A DNA stretch of 64,000 bases from Streptomyces sp. NRRL S-455 (GTDB lineage: Bacteria > Actinomycetota > Actinomycetes > Streptomycetales > Streptomycetaceae): NCBI RefSeq assembly GCF_000717875.1, contig NZ_JOCT01000021.1:62001-126000 (forward strand), read 5' to 3'. Of this stretch, positions 25,424 through 34,748 are shown piece after piece. Under the pieces are notes generated by a model. That model was not told the origin of the DNA and did not search any database. It saw only the letters and a list, made by a program, of their open reading frames with translations. Made by a program: the position numbers and the translations under genes. The first letter of the stretch is position 1. Each line of letters starts with the position of its first letter.

Positions 25424-27562
25424 CTACGGCGTCCAGGAGCCGTCGCCCGGGCCGTCCATGGACTCGTGGAGCTCGAACCAGATGCTCTTGCCCACGCCGC
25501 GCGGGTCGACGCCCCAGGCGTGCGCGAGCAGTTCGATCAGCACCAGGCCGCGGCCGGAGGAGGCCAGTTCCCCAGGCCGGCGCTTGTGGGGCAGGTCGTC
25601 ACCGGCGTCGGTGACCTCGATCCGCAGCCGCCGCTCACCCACCCCGCCGGTGATCTCCGCGACGAGCAGCGCGTCGGAGTCGGTGTGCACGAGGACGTTC
25701 GTCAGCAGCTCGGACAGCAGCAGCACCGCCGAGTCGCACTGGTCCGGCGAGGACCAGTCGTGCAGCAGGTCGCGCAGTTGCTGCCGGGCCACCGCGACCC
25801 GCTCGGACTCGGCCTGCGCGACCGTCAGCACCGTGCGCCGCACCGGCGGCCGGACGGTCATGGTGTCGCCGCAGCCACAGCCCTCGCCCTCCCGGCTGAG
25901 CAGCAGCATGGCGATGTCGTCCTCGCGGCGGTCGGTCAGCGGGCCGGTGGTGTGGTGCGAGGACGGACCGTGCACGGCCTGCACCAGGGTGTCGGCCAGT
26001 TCCTCGAGATCGCCCTCGTGGTCCTCCAGGATCGCCCGCAGCCGGCGCCAGCCGGTGTCCAGGTCGTGCCCGCCGGTCTCGATCAGGCCGTCCGTGCAGA
26101 TCAGCATGGTCTCGCCGGGCTCCAGGGCGAGGCGGGTCGTGGGGTAGTCGGCGTCCGGGTCGATGCCCAGCGGCAGGCCGCCGGACGTCGGCCGGGTCAG
26201 TACCGTGCCGTCGGACATCCGGAACGCCGGGTCCGGATGCCCGGCGCGGGCGATGTCCAGCACCCCGCTCGCCGGGTCGACCTCGACGTACACACAGGTC
26301 GCGAAGCGCGGGTCGGCGGGGTCCTCGTCGCTGATGCCGTGCAGGAAGCGGGAGGCGCGGGAGAGAACGGCGTCGGGGCGGTGGCCCTCGGAGGCATAGG
26401 CCCGCAGGGCGATGCGGAGCTGGCCCATCAGACCCGCGGCCCGTACGTCATGGCCCTGGACGTCGCCGATGACCAGCGCGAACCGTTCGCTCGGCAGCGG
26501 GATCACGTCGTACCAGTCGCCGCCGACCTGGAGCCCGCCGCCGGTCGGCACGTAGCGGGCGGCGACGCTCATGCCCGGGATGCGCTGCGGGCCGAGTCTC
26601 GGCAGCATGGTGCGCTGCAGCCCGTCGGTCAGCGCCCGCTCGCTCTCCGCCAGTCCCGCCCGGGTCAGGGCCTGCGCCAGCATCCGCGCCACGGTCGCCA
26701 GCACGGACCGCTCGTCCGGTGTGAACGCCACCGGGTAGGCGAACGCGGCCATCCACGCGCCCATCGTGCGGCCCGCCACGGTCAGCGGCAGGAACGCCCA
26801 GGAGTGGCGGCCGAAGCGCTCGGCGAGCGGCCAGGTCAGCGGGTAGCGGGCCTGGTACTGCTCGGGGGAGGACAGATACACCGCCCGGCCGGTCCGTACC
26901 ACCTCGGCGGCCGGATAGTCGGTGTCCAGCGGCATGTCCGAGAACGGGCTCTCGTCGCTCTGCTGCTGTCCGTGGTGGCCGATGAGCGTCAGGCGGTCGC
27001 CCGAGACGCCGAAGACCGCCAGCCCGTCCGGCGAGAACCCGGGCATCGACAGATTGGCCGTGACCCGAAGGACCTCCTGCGTGGAGCGTGCCTCGGCCAG
27101 TGCCCGGCCCGCGTCCAGCAGGAACGCCTCCCGTGAGCGCCGCCAGTCGCCGGTGACCGCGCTGCGTCCGGCCGGGGTGCCCGGCGTCGGCTCGGTGACC
27201 TCCTGGAGGGTGCCGATCAGCCGGTACGACTTGTGGACCCGGTCGAAGGAAGGCTTGGAGCGGCTGCGGACCACCCGGACGATCCGGCCCTGGTCGTCCA
27301 TGACCCGGACCCGCACCTCGGCGAGGGTCCCCTCGGCGACGGCGAGCTGGACCACGCCGGTGATCTCGTTCCAGTCGACCGGGTGCAGCCGGGCCCGGGC
27401 CTGGGCCTCCGTGAGGCTGACCTCCTCGGAGGGCAGCCCGAGCAGCCGTGCCGCCTCGGCGTCGACCGTGACCAGCCCTGTTGCGGTGTCCCAATGCCAG
27501 AGGCCGGTCGCGAGGGCGGCAAGAGCCTCCCCCACGGCGGGCAACGGCTCGCCAGTGCGCAT
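25424..27562 (-). CDS. PAS-GAF-SpoIIE phosphatase with HATPase_c domain
   Basis: A 712-aa signalling protein. Order: PAS (~10-130, LWHWDTATGLVTVDAEAARLLGLP...); GAF (~165-330); SpoIIE/PP2C phosphatase (~345-560) with metal-binding Asp in VGGDWYDVIPL and VIGDVQGHD; and a C-terminal anti-sigma-type HATPase_c (~590-700) with the N-box LLSELLTNVLVHTDS and the G box ASSGRGLVLIELLAHAWG. It has no membrane segment. It probably dephosphorylates an anti-anti-sigma factor while its kinase module acts as a sigma antagonist, forming a one-protein partner switch. It is divergent from aspS. Confidence 0.92.
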   Translation of the reverse strand: MRTGEPLPAVGEALAALATGLWHWDTATGLVTVDAEAARLLGLPSEEVSLTEAQARARLHPVDWNEITGVVQLAVAEGTLAEVRVRVMDDQGRIVRVVRSRSKPSFDRVHKSYRLIGTLQEVTEPTPGTPAGRSAVTGDWRRSREAFLLDAGRALAEARSTQEVLRVTANLSMPGFSPDGLAVFGVSGDRLTLIGHHGQQQSDESPFSDMPLDTDYPAAEVVRTGRAVYLSSPEQYQARYPLTWPLAERFGRHSWAFLPLTVAGRTMGAWMAAFAYPVAFTPDERSVLATVARMLAQALTRAGLAESERALTDGLQRTMLPRLGPQRIPGMSVAARYVPTGGGLQVGGDWYDVIPLPSERFALVIGDVQGHDVRAAGLMGQLRIALRAYASEGHRPDAVLSRASRFLHGISDEDPADPRFATCVYVEVDPASGVLDIARAGHPDPAFRMSDGTVLTRPTSGGLPLGIDPDADYPTTRLALEPGETMLICTDGLIETGGHDLDTGWRRLRAILEDHEGDLEELADTLVQAVHGPSSHHTTGPLTDRREDDIAMLLLSREGEGCGCGDTMTVRPPVRRTVLTVAQAESERVAVARQQLRDLLHDWSSPDQCDSAVLLLSELLTNVLVHTDSDALLVAEITGGVGERRLRIEVTDAGDDLPHKRRPGELASSGRGLVLIELLAHAWGVDPRGVGKSIWFELHESMDGPGDGSWTP

Positions 27563-27700
27563 TGCCCTACTTTAGGAAGACGCGCTCGAACAGTGCCACC
27601 GAGGGGCGACACGTGCGCGACCGGTGTCGTGGTGCGTGCGATCGCCGCCTGTGGAGAACTCAGGAGAGTCGATCTTCGCCTGCCCGGTACGCTGGGGACG

Positions 27701-27716
27701 AGTTTCACGTGAAACA
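27701..27716. promoter_or_regulatory. parS site (ParB binding)
   Basis: AGTTTCACGTGAAACA contains the 14-bp palindrome GTTTCACGTGAAAC and matches the 16-bp bacterial parS consensus at 15 positions. In Streptomyces such sites cluster around oriC and organise chromosome segregation. It sits in the aspS promoter region, 35 bp before the start codon. Confidence 0.88.
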
Positions 27717-27750
27717 CAGACCCCGATCAGCGAAGACTGGATGAACGACG

Positions 27751-29514
27751 ATGCATCGGTACAGGTCCCACACCTGCGGCGAGCTCCGCGCCTCTGACGT
27801 CGGCACCGACGTCCGGCTGAGTGGCTGGCTGCACAATCGGCGCGACCTGGGCGGCATCCTCTTCATCGATCTGCGCGATCACTACGGCATCACGCAGCTC
27901 GTGGCCCGTCCCGGCACCCCCGCCTACGAGGCCCTCGACAAGCTGTCCAAGGAGTCGACCGTCCGCGTCGACGGCAAGGTCGTCTCCCGCGGCGCCGAGA
28001 ACATCAACCCCGAGCTGCCCACCGGTGAGGTCGAGGTCGAGGTCGGCGAGGTCGAACTGCTCGGCGCGGCCGCCCCGCTGCCCTTCACGATCAACGCCGA
28101 GGACGGCGTCAACGAGGAACGGCGCCTGGAGTACCGCTTCCTGGACCTGCGCCGCGAGCGCATGCACCGCAACATCATGCTGCGCACGGCGGTCATCTCG
28201 GCGATCCGGCACAAGATGACGGCGCTCGGCTTCAACGAGATGGCGACGCCCATCCTGTCCGCGACCTCCCCCGAGGGCGCCCGCGACTTCGTCGTGCCGT
28301 CCCGTCTGCACCCGGGCAAGTTCTACGCCCTGCCGCAGGCCCCCCAGCAGTTCAAGCAGCTGCTGATGATCTCCGGCTTCGACCGCTACTTCCAGATCGC
28401 GCCCTGCTTCCGTGACGAGGACGCGCGTGCGGACCGCTCGCCGGGCGAGTTCTACCAGCTCGACGTCGAGATGAGCTTCGTCGAGCAGGAGGACGTCTTC
28501 CAGCCCGTCGAGAAGCTGATGACCGAGCTGTTCGAGGAGTTCGGCAACGGGCGCCACGTCACCTCGCCGTTCCCGCGGATCCCGTTCCGCGAGGCGATGC
28601 TCAAGTACGGCTCGGACAAGCCGGACCTGCGCGCCCAGCTCGAACTCGTCGACATCACCGACATCTTCGAGGGCTCGGAGTTCAAGGCGTTCGCCGGCAA
28701 GCACGTCCGCGCCCTGCCGGTGCCGGACGTCTCCGCGCAGCCCCGCAAGTTCTTCGACCAGCTCGGCGACTACGCCGTCTCGCAGGGCGCCAAGGGCCTG
28801 GCCTGGGTCCGTGTCGCCGAGGACGGCTCGCTGTCCGGCCCGATCGCGAAGTTCCTCACCGAGGAGAACGTCGCCGAGCTGACCAAGCGCCTGTCCCTCG
28901 CCGCCGGCCACGCCGTGTTCTTCGGCGCGGGCGAGTTCGACGAGGTCTCCAAGATCATGGGCGCGGTGCGGGTCGAGGCCGCCAAGCGTGCCGGGCACTT
29001 CGAGGAGAACGTCTTCCGGTTCTGCTGGATCGTCGACTTCCCGATGTACGAGAAGGACGAGGAGACCGGCGCGATCGACTTCTCGCACAACCCGTTCTCC
29101 ATGCCGCAGGGCGGCCTGGAGGCCCTGGAGACCCAGGACCCGCTGGACATCCTCGGCTGGCAGTACGACATCGTCTGCAACGGCGTCGAGCTGTCCTCCG
29201 GCGCGATCCGGAACCACGAGCCGGAGATCATGCTCAAGGCCTTCGAGATCGCCGGGTACGACCGCGACACCGTCGAGGAGAAGTTCGCCGGCATGCTGCG
29301 CGCCTTCCGCTTCGGCGCCCCGCCGCACGGCGGCATCGCCCCCGGCGTCGACCGCATCGTCATGCTCCTCGCCGACGAGCCGAACATCCGCGAGACCATC
29401 GCCTTCCCGCTCAACGGCAACGCCCAGGACCTGATGATGGGCGCGCCGACCGAGCTGGAGGAGGCGCGGCTGAAGGAGCTGCACCTGTCGGTGCGCAAGC
29501 CGCAGCCGAAGTAG
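27751..29514 (+). CDS. aspS: Aspartyl-tRNA synthetase
   Basis: A 587-aa class IIb synthetase. Order: N-terminal OB anticodon-binding domain (~15-105, [31 protein letters not shown]), catalytic core with motif 2 ([24 protein letters not shown]) and motif 3 ([19 protein letters not shown]), and the bacterial-type GAD insertion between them. Full length and intact. It is an essential housekeeping gene, preceded by a parS site and followed by a terminator. Confidence 0.97.
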   Translation: MHRYRSHTCGELRASDVGTDVRLSGWLHNRRDLGGILFIDLRDHYGITQLVARPGTPAYEALDKLSKESTVRVDGKVVSRGAENINPELPTGEVEVEVGEVELLGAAAPLPFTINAEDGVNEERRLEYRFLDLRRERMHRNIMLRTAVISAIRHKMTALGFNEMATPILSATSPEGARDFVVPSRLHPGKFYALPQAPQQFKQLLMISGFDRYFQIAPCFRDEDARADRSPGEFYQLDVEMSFVEQEDVFQPVEKLMTELFEEFGNGRHVTSPFPRIPFREAMLKYGSDKPDLRAQLELVDITDIFEGSEFKAFAGKHVRALPVPDVSAQPRKFFDQLGDYAVSQGAKGLAWVRVAEDGSLSGPIAKFLTEENVAELTKRLSLAAGHAVFFGAGEFDEVSKIMGAVRVEAAKRAGHFEENVFRFCWIVDFPMYEKDEETGAIDFSHNPFSMPQGGLEALETQDPLDILGWQYDIVCNGVELSSGAIRNHEPEIMLKAFEIAGYDRDTVEEKFAGMLRAFRFGAPPHGGIAPGVDRIVMLLADEPNIRETIAFPLNGNAQDLMMGAPTELEEARLKELHLSVRKPQPK

Positions 29515-29527
29515 GCGCGGACGTGAG

Positions 29528-29561
29528 AGTGGCCCGGAACCGGCGTCGGTTCCGGGCCACT
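29528..29561. terminator. Terminator between aspS and the siderophore-binding gene
   Basis: A perfect 14-bp stem (29528-29541 with 29548-29561) has a 6-nt loop, between convergent genes. Confidence 0.85.
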
Positions 29562-29574
29562 GTCGTACGCGGGG

Positions 29575-30618
29575 CTACGCGGTGAGGTGGCGGTCCAGGT
29601 CGGCGACGACCTTCTCGGCCGCCATCACACCGAGGCCGAGGTACCAGGTCTCGTCCGGGACGTCGTGGGCGTGCCCGGACTTGACCGCCTTCAGGTTCTT
29701 CCACAGCGGATTGCCCTGGGCCTTGGACTTGTCGGTGGCCTTGGGGTCGCCGTAGACGCCGGTGAAGATGTAGTCGGCGTCCGCCTGGTCGATGTTCTCG
29801 GCGCTGACCTCGGCGGCGAGGTCGTCGATGTCCTGGTTCTTCGGGCGCGGGATGCCGGCGTCCTTCAGGATCGTGCCGATGAACGAGGCGTTGGCGTAGA
29901 GGCGGATCACGCCGTCCGGCATGAAGCGGACCATGGAGACGGACGGCTTCTTCGCGCCGAGCTTCTCGTCGAGGGCGTCGATCTTCTCGTCGTAGGCGGC
30001 GAGCTTCGCCTTGGCCTCGGCCGTCTTGTCCAGGGCGGCGGCGTTGAGGAGGTAGTTCTCCTTCCAGGTGAAGCCGGGGCGCAGGGAGAAGACGGTCGGG
30101 GCGATCTGCGACAGCTCGTCGTACTTGTCGGCGGCGCGCAGCTGGCTGCCGAGGATCAGGTCGGGCTTGAGCGCGGCGATGGCCTCGAGGTTGAGGTTGT
30201 TGATGGTGCCGACGTTCTCGGGCTTGCCCGCCTTGCTCTTCAGGTACGAGGGGAGTTCGGGGGAGCCCTCGGTCGGGGCGAGGCCGACCGGCTTGATGCC
30301 GAGGGAGACGACGTTGTCGAGCTCGCCGACGTCGAGGACGACGACGCGCTCGGGCCGGGCCTCGATCTCGGTCTCGCCCATGGCGTGCTTGACGGTGCGG
30401 GGCCACTGCCCGGGCTTGGCGTCCGTGCCCATGGCCGCGGTCTTCTTCGCGGCGTCGGCGAACTCCTTCCCGCCCTGGGCGACGGCCTTCTTGTCCCCGG
30501 CTCCGGCGGAGGCCTTCCCGGACGGTTCCTCGCCGGAGGAGCCGCCGCATGCCGTCAGGGACAGCGCGGCGGCCAGGGCGAGAGCGACAGCGGTGGCGCC
30601 GCGGCTGCTGACGGACAT
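29575..30618 (-). CDS. Iron-siderophore ABC transporter substrate-binding lipoprotein
   Basis: A 347-aa lipoprotein with signal peptide and lipobox LTAC near residue 24. It has the FepB/FhuD-like periplasmic-binding fold: ARPERVVVLDVGELDNVVSLGIKPVGLAP, AALKPDLILGSQLRAADKYDELSQIAPTVF, VSMVRFMPDGVIRLYANASFIGTILKDAG. It captures a ferric siderophore outside the membrane. An iron-box-like sequence lies just upstream. The FecCD-type permeases upstream on the same strand are likely partners. No ATPase gene is nearby. Confidence 0.92.
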   Translation of the reverse strand: MSVSSRGATAVALALAAALSLTACGGSSGEEPSGKASAGAGDKKAVAQGGKEFADAAKKTAAMGTDAKPGQWPRTVKHAMGETEIEARPERVVVLDVGELDNVVSLGIKPVGLAPTEGSPELPSYLKSKAGKPENVGTINNLNLEAIAALKPDLILGSQLRAADKYDELSQIAPTVFSLRPGFTWKENYLLNAAALDKTAEAKAKLAAYDEKIDALDEKLGAKKPSVSMVRFMPDGVIRLYANASFIGTILKDAGIPRPKNQDIDDLAAEVSAENIDQADADYIFTGVYGDPKATDKSKAQGNPLWKNLKAVKSGHAHDVPDETWYLGLGVMAAEKVVADLDRHLTA

Positions 30619-30643
30619 GGAGACTCCTGAACCTCGGTGGAAC

Positions 30644-30662
30644 TTAGGCGAGCCTTACTTTA
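30644..30662 (-). promoter_or_regulatory. Iron box (DmdR/IdeR-type operator)
   Basis: On the minus strand TAAAGTAAGGCTCGCCTAA matches the actinobacterial iron-box consensus TTAGGTTAGGCTCACCTAA at 14 of 19 positions. It lies 26-44 bp upstream of the siderophore-binding gene, implying iron repression. Confidence 0.7.
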
Positions 30663-30706
30663 AGCGAATCCTGTAGGCCGGACGTATCCGGACTGTGTGG
30701 ATCCGG

Positions 30707-31774
30707 TCACCTTTGAGCCCGGCTCCTAACAATCAGCCACATCAGGTAGGGAGCACCCACGACGGCGGTGAACACGCCGACCGGCAGTTCCAGCGGGGAC
30801 AGGAGCCGACGGGCCATCAGGTCCGCCACGACGACGATCAGCGCGCCCGTGAGGGCCGAGCACACCGGCGGGATGTGCGGGGTGCGGGTGAGCCGGCGCG
30901 CGATCTGCGGGGCGAGCAGTGCCACGAAGTCCACCGGCCCGGCCGCGCCGGTGGCCGCGGAGGCGAGCACCACCCCGAGCACGCTGAGCCCGAGCCGGAC
31001 CCGGCCGAGCCGGATCCCGAGGGCGACGGCCGTGTCGTCGCCGAAGTCCGCACCGCGCTGGGCCCGGGCCGCCCACACCAGGAAGGGCAGGAGCAGCAGC
31101 AGGATGGTCGCGAGCGGCGCGGCCTGGTCGTAGCCGCGGCCGTTGAGGGACCCGGTCAGCCACACCTTCGCCTGCTGGGCGACCAGGTAGTCCCCCTTGG
31201 TCACGAACAGCCGGGTCAGCGAGGCCAGCGCCACGGAGATGCCGATGCCGATGAGCACGAAACGGTTGGCGTGCAGGCCGCCGCGCCAGGCCAGGACATA
31301 GACCAGCAGGGCCGCGCCGAGCCCGCCGGCCACCGACACGTACGGCAGGGCCGCGTAGGAGGTGACGCCGAAGGTCATCGCGGCGACCGTGGCCGCGCCC
31401 GCCCCGTGCGTCACACCGATGACGTCGGGACTGGCCAGCGGATTGCGGGCCACGGTCTGGATCAGCCCGCCGGCCAGGCCGAACGCGGCGCCCACCAGCA
31501 GTCCGGTCACCAGCCGCGGCAGCCGCAGGGTGCCCACCACCAGCTCGTTGGGGCTGGGCAGCCCCAGCAGCACCCGGACGACCTCGCCCGGCGAGACGTA
31601 CGCCTGGCCCAGGCACAGCGAGGCGACCACGGTGACCGCCAGCAGCACGGTCAGCACGGCCGCCACCACGGCGGCCCTGCGGTGCAGCAGCACACTGCAC
31701 CGCCCGGCCCGCAGCACGGCGTACCCGGCGGGGCGGGCGGCCACCGGAGGCGGTGACTCCACGGTCCCGGTCAT
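30707..31774 (-). CDS. FecCD-family iron-siderophore permease (second subunit)
   Basis: A 355-aa permease with about nine hydrophobic segments. Family motifs include LRLPRLVTGLLVGAAFGLAGGLIQTVARNPLASPDVIGVTHGAG and the C-terminal GAAGPVDFVALLAPQIARRLTR cytoplasmic loop that contacts the ATPase. Its ATG overlaps the stop of the other permease (ATGA), so the two form a coupled heterodimer. A lone ATPase from another locus must power it. Confidence 0.92.
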   Translation of the reverse strand: MTGTVESPPPVAARPAGYAVLRAGRCSVLLHRRAAVVAAVLTVLLAVTVVASLCLGQAYVSPGEVVRVLLGLPSPNELVVGTLRLPRLVTGLLVGAAFGLAGGLIQTVARNPLASPDVIGVTHGAGAATVAAMTFGVTSYAALPYVSVAGGLGAALLVYVLAWRGGLHANRFVLIGIGISVALASLTRLFVTKGDYLVAQQAKVWLTGSLNGRGYDQAAPLATILLLLLPFLVWAARAQRGADFGDDTAVALGIRLGRVRLGLSVLGVVLASAATGAAGPVDFVALLAPQIARRLTRTPHIPPVCSALTGALIVVVADLMARRLLSPLELPVGVFTAVVGAPYLMWLIVRSRAQR

Positions 31775-32775
31775 ACGGCGGGCACCGCCTTCCGTCGCAC
31801 CAGGAAGACCAGGAACGGCACACCGGCCAGCGCGGTCATCACGGCCACCGGCACCTCCGAGGGGCGTACGACGATCCGGCCGAGGACGTCCGCGAGCAGC
31901 AGCATCACCGGCCCGAGCAGGGCGGCGAGCGGCAGCAGCCAGCGGTGCGCGGGGCCGACCAGGGCGCGGGCGATGTGCGGGACGGCGAGGCCGGTGAAGG
32001 CGATGGGGCCCGCGGCGGCGACCGCGGCACCGGTCAGCAGGGTCGCGGACAGGGCGCCGGTCGCGCGCAGCAGCGGCACGTTGCGGCCGAGGCCGTGGGC
32101 GACGTCGTCGCCGAGGGCGAGCGCGTCGAGGCCCCGGGCCAGGGCGAACGCCAGCAGCAGCCCGACGGTGAGGAAGGGCCAGACCTGCCCCGCGATCGTC
32201 AGGTCCCGTCCGCTGATCGATCCGACGTCCCAGAACCGGAACTCGTCCAGGGCGCGGGCGTCGGTCGTGACGATGCCGGAGACGACGGAGGCGAGGAAGG
32301 CGTTCATCGCCGCGCCCGCCAGCGCCAGCTTCACGGGCGAGGCGCCGCCGCGTCCGCTGCCCGCGACGGCGTAGATGGCGACGGCCGCGAGTCCCGCGCC
32401 GGCGAAGGCGTACCAGACGTAGCCGCTGAGCGTGTGCACGCCGAAGAAGGTGATGGCGCAGACGACGCCGACCGAGGCGCCCTGGCTGATGCCGAGGATG
32501 CCGGGTTCGGCGATGGGGTTGCGGGTGATGCCCTGGAGAACCGTTCCGGCGATGGCGAGCGCGGCGCCCACCAGCACGCCGATGACCGTCCTCGGCACCC
32601 GCAGGGACCGTACGACCTGCGCGCTCTCGCTCTGCCCGCCGTGCACCAGCGCGTCCCACACGGCCCCCGGGGCGACCGGGCGGCTGCCGATGGCGAGGCT
32701 GAGCAGGACGGCGAGCAGCAACAGGAGCAGGGCGGCGGCCGTCCAGCCGACGCGTCGGCGAGTGACTGCTGACAT
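31771..32775 (-). CDS. FecCD-family iron-siderophore permease (first subunit)
   Basis: A 334-aa permease from ATG 32775 (ribosome site GGAGAAGG). It shows LRVPRTVIGVLVGAALAIAGTVLQGITRNPIAEPGILGISQGA and AAAGPIAFTGLAVPHIARALVGPAH. It is the first gene of the permease pair and is translated with the downstream subunit through an ATGA overlap. The frame extends to 32850 but that part is unlike the family. Confidence 0.92.
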   Translation of the reverse strand: MSAVTRRRVGWTAAALLLLLLAVLLSLAIGSRPVAPGAVWDALVHGGQSESAQVVRSLRVPRTVIGVLVGAALAIAGTVLQGITRNPIAEPGILGISQGASVGVVCAITFFGVHTLSGYVWYAFAGAGLAAVAIYAVAGSGRGGASPVKLALAGAAMNAFLASVVSGIVTTDARALDEFRFWDVGSISGRDLTIAGQVWPFLTVGLLLAFALARGLDALALGDDVAHGLGRNVPLLRATGALSATLLTGAAVAAAGPIAFTGLAVPHIARALVGPAHRWLLPLAALLGPVMLLLADVLGRIVVRPSEVPVAVMTALAGVPFLVFLVRRKAVPAV

Positions 32776-32866
32776 GCACCTTCTCCGGGGGAACCACGCC
32801 TGGCGCGGGTTCGGCCGAGGCTGCACCAGCGTAAGCGGTGTCGTACTCACGACCGACCGGTCCTCT

Positions 32867-33046
32867 TTCGGCTACTTGCAGGACACGACGGGGAGCACGA
32901 ACGGAGGGCTGTACACGCTGTCGGCGGCGTCGGTCCTGGCGGTGCTGGGGGTGGCGTTCGTACGGCACACCAAGAGGGGCGAGCGGGCCGGGTCCGGCGG
33001 GAAGGCGGCGATGGCAGGGGAACCGGTCGCGGGGGAGGCGCGCTGA
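32867..33046 (+). pseudogene. Remnant: C-terminus of an MFS transporter
   Basis: About 59 codons (FGYLQDTTGSTNGGLYTLSAASVLAVLGVAFVRHTKRGERAG...) look like the final membrane helix and tail of an MFS carrier, where G.L.D.TGS....LY.....VL..L...F is usual. No start or other helices lie upstream, which instead reads into the divergent permease gene. A hairpin terminator follows. The 400-bp gap 32776-33178 contains nothing else. Confidence 0.5.
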
Positions 33047-33060
33047 ACCGAGCGACTCGG

Positions 33061-33088
33061 GGCCCGAGTTCCGGTGAGGACTCGGGCC
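33061..33088 (+). terminator. Hairpin downstream of the MFS remnant
   Basis: A 9-bp stem GGCCCGAGT/ACTCGGGCC (33061-33069 with 33080-33088) has a 10-nt loop. Confidence 0.55.
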
Positions 33089-33178
33089 GTCGGCGAACAG
33101 GTCTCGCTCCGGTGCTTGCGCCTCGCCGGTGAGGAGCCTCTCAACCGCTCAGCTGCGCCTCCCCGGGAGTCGTGGGCC

Positions 33179-33742
33179 TCAGCGGACGGTAGCCCCCAGG
33201 TAGTCGAGGGCGGCGCGGGCGAACCCCGATGCGGTACGCGGGCACTGCCAGCGGGCGAGGATCTCGGGCCCGGAGAGGTTCGCGGGTTCGGCCTCCTGGT
33301 CTTCGATTTCATCCAGGTAGTCCTCGGGAAGCAGGTCCTCGGGAAGCAGGTCGTCGAGGGCCTGGTTCACCGGTGAACTCAGCACCTCAAGGTCGGCGGG
33401 AAGGCGCTCGAGCACATCGTCCACTTCGGCCTCGTACGGATGCCAGCCGTGCGCGCATGCCTTGCCGTCGTCACCGTGCGCGACCCGGCTCAGTACGGCG
33501 ACGACCTTGTCCTCGACTCCCGGGCCGGGGTTGCCGAAGGCCACGTAGGGGGCGAGCGTGAGCAGACCCAGCGTCCAGAACAGCACGGGATCGCCCTCCG
33601 ACCCCGGCAACGTCGCGTCGAGCCGGCGGGCGCAGCCTCGCACCGTCTCGTCCTTGTCCCCAGCGTGGTAGCCCTGCCGGAGTTCGTCCCAACTGTTGAA
33701 AAAGAGGCGCCAGTCGTCGGGCACAGGTATGACCGTCGACAT
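33179..33742 (-). CDS. Hypothetical acidic protein
   Basis: A 187-aa soluble protein with no signal peptide or membrane segment. Segments such as WRLFFNSWDELRQGYHAGDKDETVRGCARRLD and VLFWTLGLLTLAPYVAFGNPGPGVEDKVVAVLSRVAHGD suggest an all-helical fold. It contains a short tandem duplication LLPED-LLPED (DNA repeat near 33320-33351). I recognise no family. Confidence 0.65.
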   Translation of the reverse strand: MSTVIPVPDDWRLFFNSWDELRQGYHAGDKDETVRGCARRLDATLPGSEGDPVLFWTLGLLTLAPYVAFGNPGPGVEDKVVAVLSRVAHGDDGKACAHGWHPYEAEVDDVLERLPADLEVLSSPVNQALDDLLPEDLLPEDYLDEIEDQEAEPANLSGPEILARWQCPRTASGFARAALDYLGATVR

Positions 33743-33841
33743 GCCTTCGTGCTCCCCCCGCGAGGTGGTTCCGGCTCCGCGGCCATTGGATCACACGGGC
33801 ATGCGCCGTCACCCCTCGCTCACGAAGCACCGGACCGAGCA

Positions 33842-34372
33842 TCAGGGCCGCAGCAGTCCGCCCACCCACCAGTCGTGCGGCTTGCCATCGTTGGCGATGC
33901 CGCGACTGCGCAGTGTCCCTTCGACGGTGAAGCCGAGTTTCTCGGCGACGGCACGCGAGCCGGTGTTCCCGACCATGGCCCACCACTCGATGCGGTGGAC
34001 GTCGAGCGTCTCCCAGCCCCAGTCACACAGGGCCCTGGCGGCCTCCACCGAGTACCCGTGTCCACGCTGTTCCTTGACCGCCCAGTAACCGAGCTCCCAG
34101 ACGCCACGGCTGACGAGGGTCAGGCAGTACGAGCCGACCAGGGCGCCGGTGTCCTTGCGGAACGCGCCGAGGGTGTAGTCCTTGTCCTCAGCCCACTGAG
34201 CGGGCAGCTTCTCGCAGACGAGCTTCTCCGCGTCCGCACGCCGGTACGGCACCGGCACCGGGGTGTAGAACTGGATGTCCTCGTCCTGGCAGGCTTCGTA
34301 CACCGCATCCACGTCGGCAGGTGTGAAGGCCCGCAGCACCAGACGGTCGGTATCGAGCGTCACTGGATCCAT
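33842..34372 (-). CDS. GNAT acetyltransferase (RimJ/RimL type)
   Basis: A 176-aa protein from ATG 34372. It shows the RimJ/RimL layout: LDTDRLVLRAFTPADVDAVYEAC, the acetyl-CoA-binding strand and loop GVWELGYWAVKEQRGHGYSVEAARALCDWGWE with the Q/RxxGxG-like element QRGHGY, and the closing NTGSRAVAEKLGFTVEGTLR. It probably acetylates a protein N-terminus or a small amine. The target is unknown. Confidence 0.85.
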   Translation of the reverse strand: MDPVTLDTDRLVLRAFTPADVDAVYEACQDEDIQFYTPVPVPYRRADAEKLVCEKLPAQWAEDKDYTLGAFRKDTGALVGSYCLTLVSRGVWELGYWAVKEQRGHGYSVEAARALCDWGWETLDVHRIEWWAMVGNTGSRAVAEKLGFTVEGTLRSRGIANDGKPHDWWVGGLLRP

Positions 34373-34541
34373 CACGGCAGTATGACCACCATCAACTAGC
34401 GGCGACCATCGAATATCCCGACCGAGCACCACCCACCTGACAGGTCCTCCGCCGTGGTGGCCATCAAGGAGCGGTCGAACCAGAGAGTGAGGGTGCCGGG
34501 GTCGGTGCAGGTGTTTCGAGGCCGGGAAAAACGGTCCGGGG

Positions 34542-34748
34542 CTACCCCGCCACGAACTGGGTCAGGATCGCCTGGACCTCGTAGATGTCGACGCCCTTGG
34601 TGAAGGTCTTCTCGATGGGGGTCGGGGTGCCGGAGATCCAGATCTTCAGCTCGGCGTCGAGGTCGAACGTGCCGGCCGTTTCCACCGCGAAGTGGGTGAT
34701 GCTGCGGTAGGGGACGGAGTGGTACTCGGTCTTCTTGCCGGTGATGCC
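34542..34748 (-). pseudogene. Remnant: bacterial PH-domain protein (DUF1696 type), 5' deleted
   Basis: The last 68 codons (GITGKKTEYHSVPYRSITHFAVETAGTFDLDAELKIWISGTPTPIEKTFTKGVDIYEVQAILTQFV) match the C-terminal half of the ~125-aa bacterial PH-domain family. The N-terminal half is absent. At 34748 the sequence changes abruptly into an Rpn-family fragment in another frame, marking a recombination junction. The gap 34373-34541 upstream of the GNAT gene holds nothing I can identify. Confidence 0.7.
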
